Source of the DNA: Enchytraeus crypticus
Taxonomy: Eukaryota; Annelida; Clitellata; Enchytraeida; Enchytraeidae
Assembly (NCBI GenBank): GCA_905160935.1
Contig: CAJHZI010000695.1
Span: forward strand, 62,001 to 126,000
Reading direction: 5' to 3'
DNA length: 64,000 nucleotides
Part shown: one piece after another, positions 53,194 to 64,000 of the stretch
Layout: every line of letters begins with the position of its first letter
Position numbering within the stretch: the first letter of the stretch is position 1
Position numbers and translations under genes: made by a program
The notes under the pieces: model-generated
Database searches by the model: none
What the model was told of the DNA's origin: nothing
Seen by the model: the letters and a program-made list of their open reading frames with translations, nothing else

Positions 53194-53255
53194 TGCTATG
53201 GCTGCATTTATAGGTATATCTAATATATATATATAATATATATATATATATATCT

Positions 53256-54129
<874 letters not shown>

Positions 54130-54539
54130 TTTAATTAACTTAGATAGCCTGCCTTCTCCTAACCACTATCGCTATGTCAGCCCCACCAACCATATCAGGT
54201 ATGAAAGTTTGATAAAATAATAGATATAAGGGGTCCATTTCATAGCAGTACATTTCTCAAATCATTAATTAATCATAAAAACTATATAACGTTTGCACAG
54301 CAAACGTTAAAAACTACCAACTAACATAACATAACCTAACATTACAGAGTCAGGAAGCAATTATATGCTTGTATAAGACTCATCAGACTCTTAACTAATA
54401 CCAATTAATATTGATAACACCTCATAGTGCAATATAAAATGTCTAATTTCACCTATCTGTGCATCGTAAAATACTTAATTAGTCATACTTTATAAATCAA
54501 ATCATACAAACTTCATGTCAACATATCAAATTTATACAT

Positions 54540-55255
54540 ATGTATCACACTGAAAATGCAATTAGCATCTAATTTACATGTTCCTATGTTTATCATATTT
54601 GTTTTTAAAAGCATTCACTAATTCTGCTTCTACAACTTCGCTTGGCAAACTATTCCAAGCATTTATAACTCTCTGACTAAAGAAAAATTTCCTTAAATCT
54701 AGTCTATTTCTAAATTTACTAAGTTTATAAATATGTCCCCTAGTGTTTCTGTTGTTTGATAAATTAAACCAAATACTATGGTTAACTTTGCTGAAGCCTT
54801 TGAGTATTTTAAAAACTTCTATTAAATCTCCTCTAGTTCTTCTTTCACTTAAAGAGGTTAATCCTACGAATTTTAATCTATTCTCATAACTAAGTTTTTG
54901 ACAGTCAAATACCAGCCTTGTTGCTCTGGCTTGTACCCTTTCTAATTTGTCGATATCTTTCTTAAGATATGGGCACCAAGCCTGAACGCAGTATTCAAGT
55001 TTGGGCCGTACAAGAGCCTTATATAGCCTTACCACAATATCTTTATTTCTACATGTAATTGTTCTTTTAATCATTCTTAATACACAATTAGCACTATTTA
55101 CAACTTTATTACAATTTTCACTAAATTTAAAAGAGCTATCCACAAAGACTCCTAAATCTCTCTCACTGTTTGTGGATTTTAATTTTATATTGTTCAACTG
55201 AGAATAGGTATTTAAAGCGAAGGAAAGATTTGAATAAATATGCAAATAATGACAA
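54540..55255 (-). mobile_element. CR1/jockey-type LINE, 3' part of ORF2
   Basis: A 223-codon open frame (54574-55245) with RDLGVFVDSSFKFSENC, VRLYKALVRPKLEYCVQAW, LERVQARATRLV and FFSQRVINAWNSLP. This is the C-terminal thumb region of a CR1-like reverse transcriptase, truncated at the 5' end but uninterrupted, suggesting a fairly recent insertion. It lies between the candidate promoter and WDFY3 exon 1. Confidence 0.88.
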
Positions 55256-55379
55256 TGAATTATTTTGCGTATAAATAGTTGTCTCGATGGCGTACCAAAT
55301 TAGGCAGATATTATAATATCTAATTAGTATATTTAGTTCAATGCACTCCCACCACAAAATGTAAACAACTTATTATAGA

Positions 55380-55520
55380 GTGTCGCCATCTTTAATGTAT
55401 GTCTGCGCATGCGCATGCGGTTGGAGTATTGTGGTCCATAGGCTGACGGTCGGCGGCGTCATCCTGCGCTATATTGGCGGAAACGGCGGCCGACCTCTAC
55501 GTTTCATCCGCGACGACTCG
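55380..55520 (-). promoter_or_regulatory. Candidate CpG-rich WDFY3 promoter
   Basis: An isolated GC- and CpG-rich patch in an AT-rich region, 2.2 kb upstream of the start codon. On the minus strand it carries, in order, a CCAAT-like box (ccgccaatat), CpG-rich sequence, a doubled NRF1-type palindrome (gcatgcgcatgcgc at about 55407-55420) and a YY1-type AAGATGGCGAC at about 55384-55394, which in many animal promoters lies just past the start site in the transcribed direction. That orientation fits WDFY3. A non-coding first exon is implied but its donor was not resolved. Confidence 0.6.
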
Positions 55521-55559
55521 CAGATGAGAACTGCCTGATAGGCGTCGTATACAATCCTC

Positions 55560-56150
55560 CATGCCTAACAAGTGAAACTGCTGCTACTATTGGAGTGCGG
55601 CAATATAAGTTTGACAATTGCAATTTCTTTTAAATTGAAAGTCTTACTTTAATTCTTTGCTTGCCTTAAGTTTTGAGGTTGCAGTTAATATGCCCTTAAG
55701 ATTAGAGGTTGTAGTTAATACGCCCTATAGGGCCTATATGCCTATTTCGATTCTTTTTGCTATTTTCCTCCGTTTCGTAGTTTTAACTATTTCACTACAT
55801 TAGATGAAGTCTGGTTACTCTACTGAATTGTAAGCTCAATTTAATAGTTAATATACTAATTACAGAATATTAAGCATTTAATCTTAAAAAGGGTGCTATT
55901 TACACTGAGGAATTCATATGAGACATAACATTCGCGTAAGTTCAATCTTCTATTTATTACAATTTAAATTTCTATCTCCGCAGAATCCATGTAGGGCCTA
56001 CGTACCTTCAGTTCTTTAAGATGTTGAATGATATTGTTTGAGAAAGAGCAAATAAATGTAATTTTATTTGAAGTTGAAAGTAGGCTACGTACGTGCGTGT
56101 TGCCGTGGGCGTCGGCCTGTATAAGCTCAGTAGTTCTAGTTATCTTTATA
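55560..56150. other. Upstream of the candidate promoter, nothing recognised
   Basis: AT-rich unique sequence between the GC-rich patch and the first SINE B. Confidence 0.5.
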
Positions 56151-56152
56151 CA

Positions 56153-56386
56153 GAATGTCTCAATAGCTTAGGGGTAATGTCATGAAGTTTTTAATGACAG
56201 ATCCTGAGGTGAATTGAACTCTCGTGGGTTCAAATCCCAGCCGCTCTGATCTGAGAGTAAAATCTCGGACATTCACTTAACTGGTTATACGGAATTGGAC
56301 TAAATTGCCTAACGGTTTAAACATGTGGGTATTTAAAGTGATAGATATCAACATAGTTGATCATTTCACTATAATGCGTGTTTACA
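56153..56386 (+). repeat. SINE family B
   Basis: B box gggttcaaatccc and the same body as the copy at 56831, in tandem orientation 450 bp away. Confidence 0.8.
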
Positions 56387-56830
56387 TATATATACTCAGC
56401 TGTCAAGATGTAGTTTCATTCTTTTGGATGGAACTACATCTTTTATCATGCAATGGATAGTAAATCATTCTTTACACTATTTTTATTCATTTTCTTTATG
56501 TTTACATATTAAATGAACTTGGGTCTCAAATTTTTGCACCAGTAGGCGAATGAGAAAATAAACCAAAGCCATCTTGAAAAACTACGTAGCTTACATAGGT
56601 TAAACAAGTAAGATAATAATGAATTCTCTACTTCACTCCTAAGCTGATACAGTACGAATAATTATAAGAGCTACGAATAAAATTTTCTCGCTGGCTTTGC
56701 ATCGATTCCATAGTACTCGATGTTGTCATTGACGACAATAGCGTCCTAATCTTCGCAGCTTTTAGGGCCTATATCTGCTTAATTTCTTTTTAATTTATGC
56801 ATTTGTAACATATTTTTAAATAGAAAATAC

Positions 56831-57077
56831 TATGAATGTCTCAATAGCGCAATGGTTAAGGGTGTAGATAACGTCATTAAGTTTTAAATGACAGACCCAG
56901 AGGTGAATCGAACTCTCGTGGGTTCGATTCCCAGCCGCGCTGATCTGAGAGTAAAATCTCGGACATTCACTGGACTGGCTACACGGAAAAAGGACTAAAT
57001 TGCCTAACGGATATAACATGTGGTATTACAAGTTATAGATATCAACATAGTTGATCATTTCACTATAATGTGTGTTA
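56831..57077 (+). repeat. SINE family B, best copy
   Basis: Head with box A-like tagcgcaatggttaaggg and intact B box gggttcgattccc, followed by the family body and a (TTA)n tail. Not a functional tRNA, because the cloverleaf 3' half does not close. Confidence 0.82.
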
Positions 57078-57202
57078 TTATTATTATTATTATTATTTAG
57101 TGGTGAAGTTGAGATGTTTAAGGGAGTCTATATTCACACAGGTTTACTTTTAGAACAAAGGTTCAAAAGTTACACAGACTTTAAACGTTATAAACACGCG
57201 GG

Positions 57203-57208
57203 TTTAAT
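57203..57208 (-). promoter_or_regulatory. Candidate polyadenylation signal of the unrecognised gene
   Basis: ATTAAA on the minus strand about 150 bp after the stop at 57356. Weak evidence in AT-rich sequence. Confidence 0.25.
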
Positions 57209-57355
57209 TAAAGGGTACCTAGGTTTAAAAGTTAAACAGTTTAGACAAGCTAAACAGGTTTAGTTAAACAGGTCTAAACATATTTAAAAGTTAAGCAGGT
57301 TTAAAAGTTAGAAAGGCTTAAAATAGTTATACAGAGGTTTAAATTTGAAATAGGC

Positions 57356-57415
57356 CTAATGGCAAACAGGATCTAGAACAAATCTGTCTTTTAGTGTCTC
57401 TATCATGACCTTCAT
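57356..57415 (-). CDS. Unrecognised gene, last coding exon
   Basis: Acceptor tcttttctgcag. Frame MKVMIETLKDRFVLDPVCH then TAG at 57356. It joins in phase to the exon at 60723-60807. I do not recognise the protein. The reconstructed C-terminus is helical and looks soluble. Confidence 0.72.
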   Translation of the reverse strand: MKVMIETLKDRFVLDPVCH

Positions 57416-58984
57416 CTGCAGAAAAGACAATCAAACAATCGATACATATAATAACAAATCAATCAATCGATTAGGAGATAAATAGTTCAATTATTCTGTA
57501 AATTGAGCAGTGCAATTCTTTTAATTAAATAATTACTGTAATCAATCATATTAACTGATATCTATTAAATCTTCATCTAAATATGAAGCATACAAAACGA
57601 TTTTTAAAATAAGTACTTTATGCTGCTACATTTGAGAAATATCCTGTCAAATCCGTGCATAAAAGTTTATACAGATATACTAGACTTTACTTGTATTTTT
57701 TATGTTTGACACTTTTGAGCCATACTGGAAAATAAAATAAAGAAACCGATAAGTTTTAGTTGAGTTTTTCTCCATGAGACTGGTACTTAGGTTGTATTGT
57801 GTTTAACGTCAAGGTTCAGAAGCACACGGCTTCTCTTCAAGACTGCTCGACACACCCGAGCTACCGTCATAAATATTAAGAAAATTTAACACTGAGCTAA
57901 GTATGGCAATGAAAATATGAAATGAGCATTGAAGAAATGCTTAGAAACATTGACAGTAGCGGCTAAATAGTCACTTATTTTGACAGAATTATTTGCATCA
58001 TCGCAGGCTCTTGTTTTGAGTCGCTTTTTATTCTTTGATGTTTTACTATATTTTATTAGTTTCTTAGGAATATGTTTAGCGTTAGGGTAAAGGGTAGGGG
58101 CTAGGGATAATTTAAAAAGTTACATAAAAATTACAAATTCCTGCGTTGATGTAAACAAGAGCCCGCGACGATGAAATAATGTTGTCCAAATAAGTGACCA
58201 TCTAACAGCAAGGAACATTGACTTATCAGCAAGCATTGAAAGGTAGGTTTTAGTGTGTTTAACGTCAAGGTTCAGAAGCACAAGACTTCTCTTCAAGACG
58301 ACTCGACACACTCGAGCTACCCTCACAAAGATTAACCCATTAGCGCCCAATGTTCCCATTTGAGAACAACAACAATTTATGTTGTGGTGCCCTGTGTCGA
58401 ATTACAATTAGTAATCTATGATATCCAGGTGCAATAATAATGACATGGGCATGGTTTACTGACCAGCTCCCTTTTATTCAGCCACTTCCGGTTTTGTGGC
58501 TTTTGGTCAAAAGTAATGAATTTCTACCTATCCAGCAGCCAAACTTTAATCTGATCTTATCCGAAGTAAGAATCATTTATGAAAAATCTGAAACAGCAAT
58601 TTTCTTTAGAAATGTTGTCGTATTATATATTATAAATATTGGTTATAAATATATATAATTACCTACAAAAATCTAGGTTGAACTTGAATGTTTCCATTTG
58701 GGAACATTGGGCACAAGCACTGCTGTAACACAAGGATGTTATAAACACAGAAGAGTCTTGCCAGACATCTTCGAAGCCGATCATCGGCAATGTTTTGAGC
58801 ATGTATCGCAATCGTATAAACAGAGACGCACCGAAATTCGTTTCTGCTTGAATTAGTGGGTGTTAGCTTCTGATCTACAGCGAATACCAGCACAACGTAA
58901 TGGAAGAATGGTACTATACAAGGGTTTGAGAATCAAGGTTACTTGTAGGGCGTCAAGTACTGATTTCGTTGCTAAAGTTAGTGA

Positions 58985-59730
58985 AAAATTAATCAAGCCA
59001 GGAAGTGTTCTTTGACAACTTCTTCACCTCATATGACCTACTTGTGTCACTCCTATACATTAACATGAAAGCAACCTGTAGGTCAGGGAGCCTATACTGA
59101 AGATGCGCCCTTTGCTTGACACAGAGCTCTTGAAAAAAGAAGATGGTCGATTTTTGGTTTCAAGTGTAACAAGTCTGAGATGGCCGTCAAGTGGCATAAT
59201 GATCAATGCGTTACTGTGGCGACCAACTCTGACAATGTGGAACCATTGGGTAAAGCGAAAAGATGCAGCTCTGCAAGAAAGGCGACTTTTGAAATGCCAC
59301 AGCCAAAAGTCGAAACTCCCATATAGGTGGAGTGGGCTTCCTGGACAGATTTCTCTCAGTCTACTGACCGATCTTCCGTTCCAATAAGTATTGGCGGTCA
59401 CTCTTCGTCAACAATATCGACTTTATGGCAGCAGCTGCTTGGCGCCTTCATGTCACTGTGGGTGGGCAGCGCCATCAGATCTCCTTCAGAAGACATGTTG
59501 TTTGTATGCTGCTGCACGAAGCAGGAACAGCCGCTGGGGCACCAACTGGCCCGTATTCTAAACCAAAGATTGAAGTCCGTACTGAAGGCTTTCAGCATCA
59601 CCTGCATGTAGTTCCAACAGGAAAACAGTCCAGATGCAGACTCTGTGGCACGAATGCCAGACTGCAGTGCGACAACTATCACCTTCCGATGCATCTGTAT
59701 TGCGTACGCGACTATCGTGAACAACCGTAG
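58985..59730 (+). pseudogene. piggyBac transposase remnant
   Basis: Translated in shifting frames it shows FFDNFFTSYDLLVSL-like and MAVKWHNDQCVTVATN-like stretches, then the C-terminal Cys-rich finger SRCRLCGTNARLQCDN and LPMHLYCVRDY. At least two frameshifts, and the N-terminal half is missing or unrecognisable. Not functional. Confidence 0.85.
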
Positions 59731-59807
59731 GGCCAACATGTCGATCTGGTTAGTGGCATTGTACAAGTGCATTGTATACCTGCATCTGGATGCAGGTATA
59801 CAATACC

Positions 59808-59935
59808 GGCTGGCGTCAGTGGCTAAGTCGGTAAGATACTCGACCACGGATCAGTATGTATGGGGTTCAAATCCTGGGCTCTCCCGTCAATGACATCACT
59901 TTCGAGTGAGGAAACTGACGTTAATCTTAGCTTTT
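59808..59935 (+). repeat. SINE family A, inserted in piggyBac
   Basis: Copy nested in the piggyBac element, so younger than it. Confidence 0.8.
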
Positions 59936-60014
59936 TACTTTATCTAATCTACCCTGACCATTTTTTTGATCACCGGACTGGCTTTCGTTTAGGACCTTAC
60001 TTCTCCTCAGCACA

Positions 60015-60240
60015 TTTCTTTTGCAGATTGGTCTGGGTGAACCGATCTGTAGTGATGTGTGCTGATGGGGACGTCCCTGACATCATCCTTGGATGAGGAA
60101 ACGGACGTTAAACCTTTATTATTGTTATTATCTGATAAGAATTGAGTAATTTACATGTTTTCAAAATTCAACAGACACTTTACAGCGATAATTGCATGAA
60201 TTGCATGCACTAAAGTTTTATAGTTGATGCTTATGTTTTG
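60015..60240 (-). repeat. Interspersed repeat C, long copy
   Basis: Core cctttattattgtta with ggaaacggacgttaa and a 100-bp extension shared only with 62100-62320 (opposite orientation). Short copies of the core occur at 2351, 10243, 18698, 22058, 35886, 45718, 61077 and 63120. Confidence 0.72.
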
Positions 60241-60722
60241 GATTGCGTATGTGCCCAATGTTCGCATTTGGGAACAGGCCCCCATTTGTAGGGTTAAAAA
60301 TGAAAATGAAAAATTATTATTTTTTATCATCAGTTGGACTATTTGAGACCAATTTATGAATTACAGCTTGGAAAAATGGTCTGAAATATTTTTAGCATTA
60401 ATAGGTTAATGTAACAGTAAGTTACTGATAAGCCAGTTACCCACACGAAGCATCTGTATGCGTACATTAAAAGGAATATTTAAACAAACGTTTAAACATT
60501 TTCTCAGAAAGAAAAGAAAATGGTATTTTCTTAATATCAAGATTTTTAAACATCCAATGCTTAGGCTATGGCCTATTAGGATAATTATGCATTTTAAAAT
60601 CTAGACAGTCAGCTAAGATCGCATACGCTGTAAAGTATAATTTATTGTCGACAATTGACTGATTGACTGGTTGATTAATTGATTGATTAAATAGATTAAT
60701 TGGTTACTATGGAGGAAGGTAC

Positions 60723-60807
60723 CTGAACGAGTAGACGCTGCTGCACTGTTAATACAGACTCCATCAACTCAACCGACGTCGAGTACTTATCCAGAATAGG
60801 CAATTCT
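60723..60807 (-). CDS. Unrecognised gene, internal exon
   Basis: Acceptor ttattttag, donor gtacct. Only one of the three frames is open: ELPILDKYSTSVELMES then VLTVQQRLLVQ, likely an amphipathic helix or coiled coil. Phase (one base at the start, none at the end) fits both neighbouring exons. It lies between a piggyBac element and several repeat copies. Confidence 0.75.
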
Positions 60808-61309
60808 CTAAAATAAAACGTTTTATTTTATTTATTTATTTATTTTATTTAACTTAAAGAGTCACAGAGTTTTGGTTTGTACAGAATTCAATCACAAATC
60901 ACTACAAAGGCATATAGGAGAAAATCCCCTAAGTTCGGTGCTCTCCCCCCCACTTTCAACCACTGTATATATAAATATAGAGGGGTTAGAATCAACCCCC
61001 CATTCAGTCCCCCCAATTATCCCCCTTGATTTCAGGCCCAAGTCTCATCCCTGTTTTCAAATGTTATTCTACAACATTTGACGTCCCTGACATCATCCTT
61101 GGATGAGGAAACGCACGTCAAACCTTTATTGTTATTATGATATCTTTCCAATTTTTTATTCGCAGAGCTTCTGGTATGATATTCAGTCAGGATTGATGAT
61201 GCATGGTTCAATAGTACTAACATAAGTAGCGCTGTTAACTTACAGTTTAGTTAACACTAAAACGTAGATCTTTTGTCAATGAAATCTAACAGATGTTAAG
61301 AAAACGATA

Positions 61310-61405
61310 GGTAGGTTGTAGTGTGTTTAACGTCAAGGTTCAGAAGCACAAGGCTTCTCTCCAAGATCAAGTCGACTCGACACACCCGAGCTACCGTCAC
61401 AAAGA
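61310..61405 (+). repeat. Interspersed repeat D
   Basis: 95-bp unit (gtttaacgtcaaggttca ... gagctaccgtcacaaag). Other copies: 57770-57875, 58235-58335, 61490-61588; a diverged one at 31375-31480. Confidence 0.72.
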
Positions 61406-61489
61406 TTATGTTAACAGTTAGATCATTTTTAACTTGCAGATGCAAGAAGATCCAATAGATCGAATTTTGTAAGCAAAACCATCTGATAG

Positions 61490-61588
61490 AGTAGGTAGAT
61501 TGTAGTGTGTTTAATGTCAAGGTACAGAAGCACAAGGCTTCTCTTCAATACGACTCGACACATTCGAGCTACCGTCACAAAGATTAAT
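61490..61588 (+). repeat. Interspersed repeat D (empty piggyBac site)
   Basis: Copy whose 3' flank continues aaagattaat then gtaacagtaagttac, the sequence that is interrupted by piggyBac in the copy at 58235. Confidence 0.72.
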
Positions 61589-61810
61589 ATAGGTAACAGT
61601 AAGTTACTACAGCCATCGCTAATCATTTAGTAAGGTTTCATCTGCTAAGTAGAAAGCATACATTTTTTTAAAAGATTCACAGCAACAAGAAAATGGTGTT
61701 TTATGCGTGAATTTATATTTTTCTTAATTCCCTTCCTGTAATTGTTTAAACCATAATTGTTTCTACAATTTGACAGTTAATTTCTCTTAAATATAATTTA
61801 ATAAGCACAC

Positions 61811-61887
61811 CTCTGATATATGACCCGAGGTAATTTCTCTGTGTGTTGCTTCTTTAGCACTTGTTCGTGTCGAAACACACTGACTAG
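61811..61887 (-). CDS. Unrecognised gene, internal exon
   Basis: Acceptor tacgttcaag, donor gtgtgc. Encodes LVSVFRHEQVLKKQHTEKL then PRVIYQ. The two-base remainder joins the next exon as Arg and keeps the frame open to the stop. The acceptor is not strong, so the start could shift. Confidence 0.6.
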
Positions 61888-62099
61888 CTTGAACGTAAGA
61901 TAACAGGACGTCACCATTATCAGGCCTATCCTACAACAACAACAACAACAACAATACTGTTAGGTGCTCATGTTACTGCACCATGACAACATCGTGCGCT
62001 ATGCTGAATGTATTGGTTCACGTCAACATCGAGCACTACGCAATCAAAACCTATAGTCAAACTGCTGAACAGTTATATGGCGAGAAATAATAATAATAA

Positions 62100-62320
62100 A
62101 GGTTTAAAGCTACTTTAGTGCATGCAATTCATGCAATTATCGCTGTAAAGTGTCTGTTGAATTTTGAAAACATGTAGATTACTCAATTCTTATCAGATAA
62201 TAACAATAATAAAGGTTTAACGTCCGTTTCCTCATCCAGGGATGATGTCAAGGACGTCCCCACAGCACACATCACTACAGATCTATTCACCAAGACCAAT
62301 CTGCAAAAGAAATGTGCTGA
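62100..62320 (+). repeat. Interspersed repeat C, long copy, inverted relative to 60015-60240
   Basis: Near-identical to the previous feature in reverse complement over about 200 bp. Confidence 0.75.
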
Positions 62321-62957
62321 GGACAACAACTGAAAAGAAATGTGCTGAGGACAACAACTGAAAAGAAATGTGCTGAGGACAAATGGTAAGATACTGCCCC
62401 GATATATGGCGAGAATCCAAAATCCTAAAAGCCAGTCCATGGAACCTGAAGGAAGGGTAGTAGAGAAAGTGAGGCTTGTGAGTTGTTCTTTGTTCATTAC
62501 ATGTAATTGTGAATGGATGGAAAAGAAAATTACGACAAAATGACGTCACAATTTAGACTCTTCATAGAACTTCCTGTCTCGTCGAATAGTGGTAGGTACA
62601 AATTACAAAGCATCCTTATCTAGTACACACTGTCTTGATATAAGAAATTAAAATATTAAACATAACAAGATATTATATGATATGAGGATACCCTTTGACA
62701 TATCACGAACCAGTCTCAACCAGGCTAAACCAGCCTAAACCAGTTGAAACGAGAATAGCCATATCGAGTTAAAACTTAGGCTACGTGTATTTGCTTTACT
62801 AGTATACTATGCTATTATATCACCAAATGTGCATTGTAATTATAGTTCGTATGTTCCGTTTCGTATGTTTCGTTTCGTATGTTTGTATGTTATTGAGCTA
62901 CGGTTGTCAGATTTAGGAACAAAAGGTGGTAATATTATACAGATTTAAATGATTAGA

Positions 62958-63066
62958 CGAGGTTTTTTAGATAAGGTTTTTTAGATAAGGTTTTTTAGAT
63001 AAGGTTTTTTAGATAAGGTTTTTTAGATAAGGTTTTTTAGATAAGGTTTTTTAGATAAGGTTTTAC
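62958..63066. repeat. 15-bp array (ggttttttagataag)
   Basis: Seven units ending at the donor of the 45-bp exon of the unrecognised gene. Confidence 0.92.
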
Positions 63067-63070
63067 TTAC

Positions 63071-63115
63071 ATGGATATGAGGACGATAGATAAGTAGAAG
63101 CCAGTCCAGGACGAC
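63071..63115 (-). CDS. Unrecognised gene, 45-bp internal exon
   Basis: Acceptor attattacag, donor gtaagt. In the phase required by the next exon it reads VVLDWLLLIYRPHIH. A 17-bp tandem repeat starts right at the donor. Upstream exons are probably beyond the window; a possible donor (gtaagt) at 63803 may mark another one. Confidence 0.62.
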
Positions 63116-63119
63116 CTGT

Positions 63120-63230
63120 AATAATAACAATAAAGGTTTAACGTCCGTTCCCTCATTCAAGGATGATGTCAGGGACGTCCCCTATCACATGTCACCACAA
63201 ATCGATTCACACCAAAGATCTGAAAAAAAC
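63120..63230 (+). repeat. Interspersed repeat C
   Basis: Copy with aataaaggtttaacgtcc and atgatgtcagggacgtcc, starting two bases from the acceptor of the 45-bp exon. Confidence 0.7.
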
Positions 63231-63654
63231 ATGTGCTTAAGAGAAAGAAAAAGGATCCTAAATGGTGACGGTCCGGTGATTTTAAAAAATGCATATGATA
63301 TGCATTTTGTACAACAAAGAATTTCCCTGTTTAAAGTTGTTATACCATCTCACCACTGATAGGAGAATAAAACATTGTAACTCAGTCTATGCATCAAATC
63401 TCGTGCAGCTGTAGAGAAAGCCGGTAAGAGTTGGACTCCGGAATCTTACGTTGCGGGTTCGGATCTTACTGGCGCTCATTTTTGTAAATTGTTTAGTGAC
63501 GTCTATTAGATTCTTTAAACAATAATATAAGAATAGTATATCTAATATTATCATAGTATTATAATATTTTAACAATAATAGAAGAATTATTAGGATCAGA
63601 GTCTATGCTTAGATAGACCAATATAGTCCTGCCTAGTGTATGTTTAGTCGTCAT

Positions 63655-63790
63655 CGTGAGGTGCTTTGGCGCCTGTTTGTGTAGAGTCTGCAAGAGACGT
63701 CCCCGACATTGCACTATGGCGAGTAATAGGACGCTAAATTCTTATTGATTGATTGATTGATTGTTTGATTGATTGATTGATTGATTAGTC
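63655..63790 (-). repeat. Interspersed repeat C-prime with (GATT)n tail
   Basis: Reverse copy ending aattcttattgattgatt, which confirms the microsatellite as the element tail. Confidence 0.7.
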
Positions 63791-63803
63791 TAGCTTAACT
63801 TAC

Positions 63804-63852
63804 CCATGAGAGCTGGTAAATCTACTTATTTTCAACCGGCTTCGTTTAGAGT
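63804..63852 (-). other. Possible further exon of the unrecognised gene
   Basis: Acceptor gctgctgcag and donor gtaagt bracket 49 bp, but its only open frame does not match the phase that the next exons prefer. A shorter version starting at 63821 (IYQLSW) would be in phase but has a poor acceptor. Left unresolved. Confidence 0.3.
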
Positions 63853-63924
63853 CTGCAGCAGCTATTGTATTAACACAATAAAGTTACATTCAGTACGACA
63901 TAGGTTGTTGGCAACCCGTAACAG

Positions 63925-64000
63925 TGCATACTAGTCTGCATTATGGCTAACCGTACCTGTGCATACTAGTCTGCATTATGGCTAACCGTACCTGTGCATA
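63925..64000. repeat. 36-bp repeat at the window edge
   Basis: Two copies of gtgcatactagtctgcatta plus tggctaaccgtacct; continues beyond the window. Confidence 0.85.

Larger units (their letters stand above)
58336..60405 (+). mobile_element. piggyBac DNA transposon, degenerate
   Basis: Bounded on both sides by TTAA (58332-58335 and 60406-60409). Ends are imperfect inverted repeats: cccattagcgcccaat at the left, and the complement of gcattaatagg at the right. Inside is a broken piggyBac transposase (about 58980-59730). A SINE and a repeat-C copy have inserted later. It lies in an intron of the unrecognised gene. Confidence 0.87.

Noticed and set aside
54574..55245. 223-codon frame as a host gene
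   Set aside because: Sequence is the C-terminal part of a CR1-like reverse transcriptase.
56831..56960. Possible tRNA gene
   Set aside because: Has A and B boxes but no closed acceptor stem and is one of five copies with a common non-tRNA body, so a SINE.
63400..63475. tRNA-like sequence with B box gggttcggatc
   Set aside because: No convincing cloverleaf; probably another tRNA-derived SINE head, too decayed to assign.

Overview
This is a stretch of a eukaryotic (metazoan, invertebrate) nuclear genome. It is AT-rich and full of introns, tRNA-derived SINEs, LINE fragments, a piggyBac transposon and microsatellites. I cannot fix the phylum from sequence alone. The gene structure, the repeats and the closeness of the main protein to its vertebrate counterpart fit a lophotrochozoan or other invertebrate bilaterian.

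The window is dominated by one gene on the minus strand, an ortholog of WDFY3 (ALFY), the large PH-BEACH-WD40-FYVE scaffold of selective autophagy. I could trace all coding exons by hand. There are 48, from the ATG at 53193 to the TGA at 3618, and every junction keeps frame. They encode about 3595 residues, against about 3526 in the human protein. Order along the protein: armadillo-type N-terminal solenoid (exons 1-17), concanavalin-like region (18-21), second helical solenoid (22-42), basic linker (43-44), PH-BEACH plus BEACH (45), WD40 repeats with a candidate Atg8-binding motif (46), and a FYVE zinc finger split between exons 47 and 48.

Upstream, at about 55380-55520, a GC-rich patch with NRF1-, YY1- and CCAAT-like sites is the best candidate for the WDFY3 promoter. 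Further upstream (57356-63115) lie the last exons of a second minus-strand gene that I do not recognise. A piggyBac element sits in one of its introns.

The most unusual observation is in the WDFY3 introns. At more than 20 splice junctions the end of the exon, together with its splice site, has been copied in tandem into the neighbouring intron, from one extra copy to nearly 50. The gene therefore carries long rows of look-alike donors or acceptors next to the real ones. Other notable items are a palindromic DNA element with terminal inverted repeats, a piggyBac copy with a visible empty-site relative, inverted repeats flanking an exon of the second gene, and several interspersed repeat families with shared ends.
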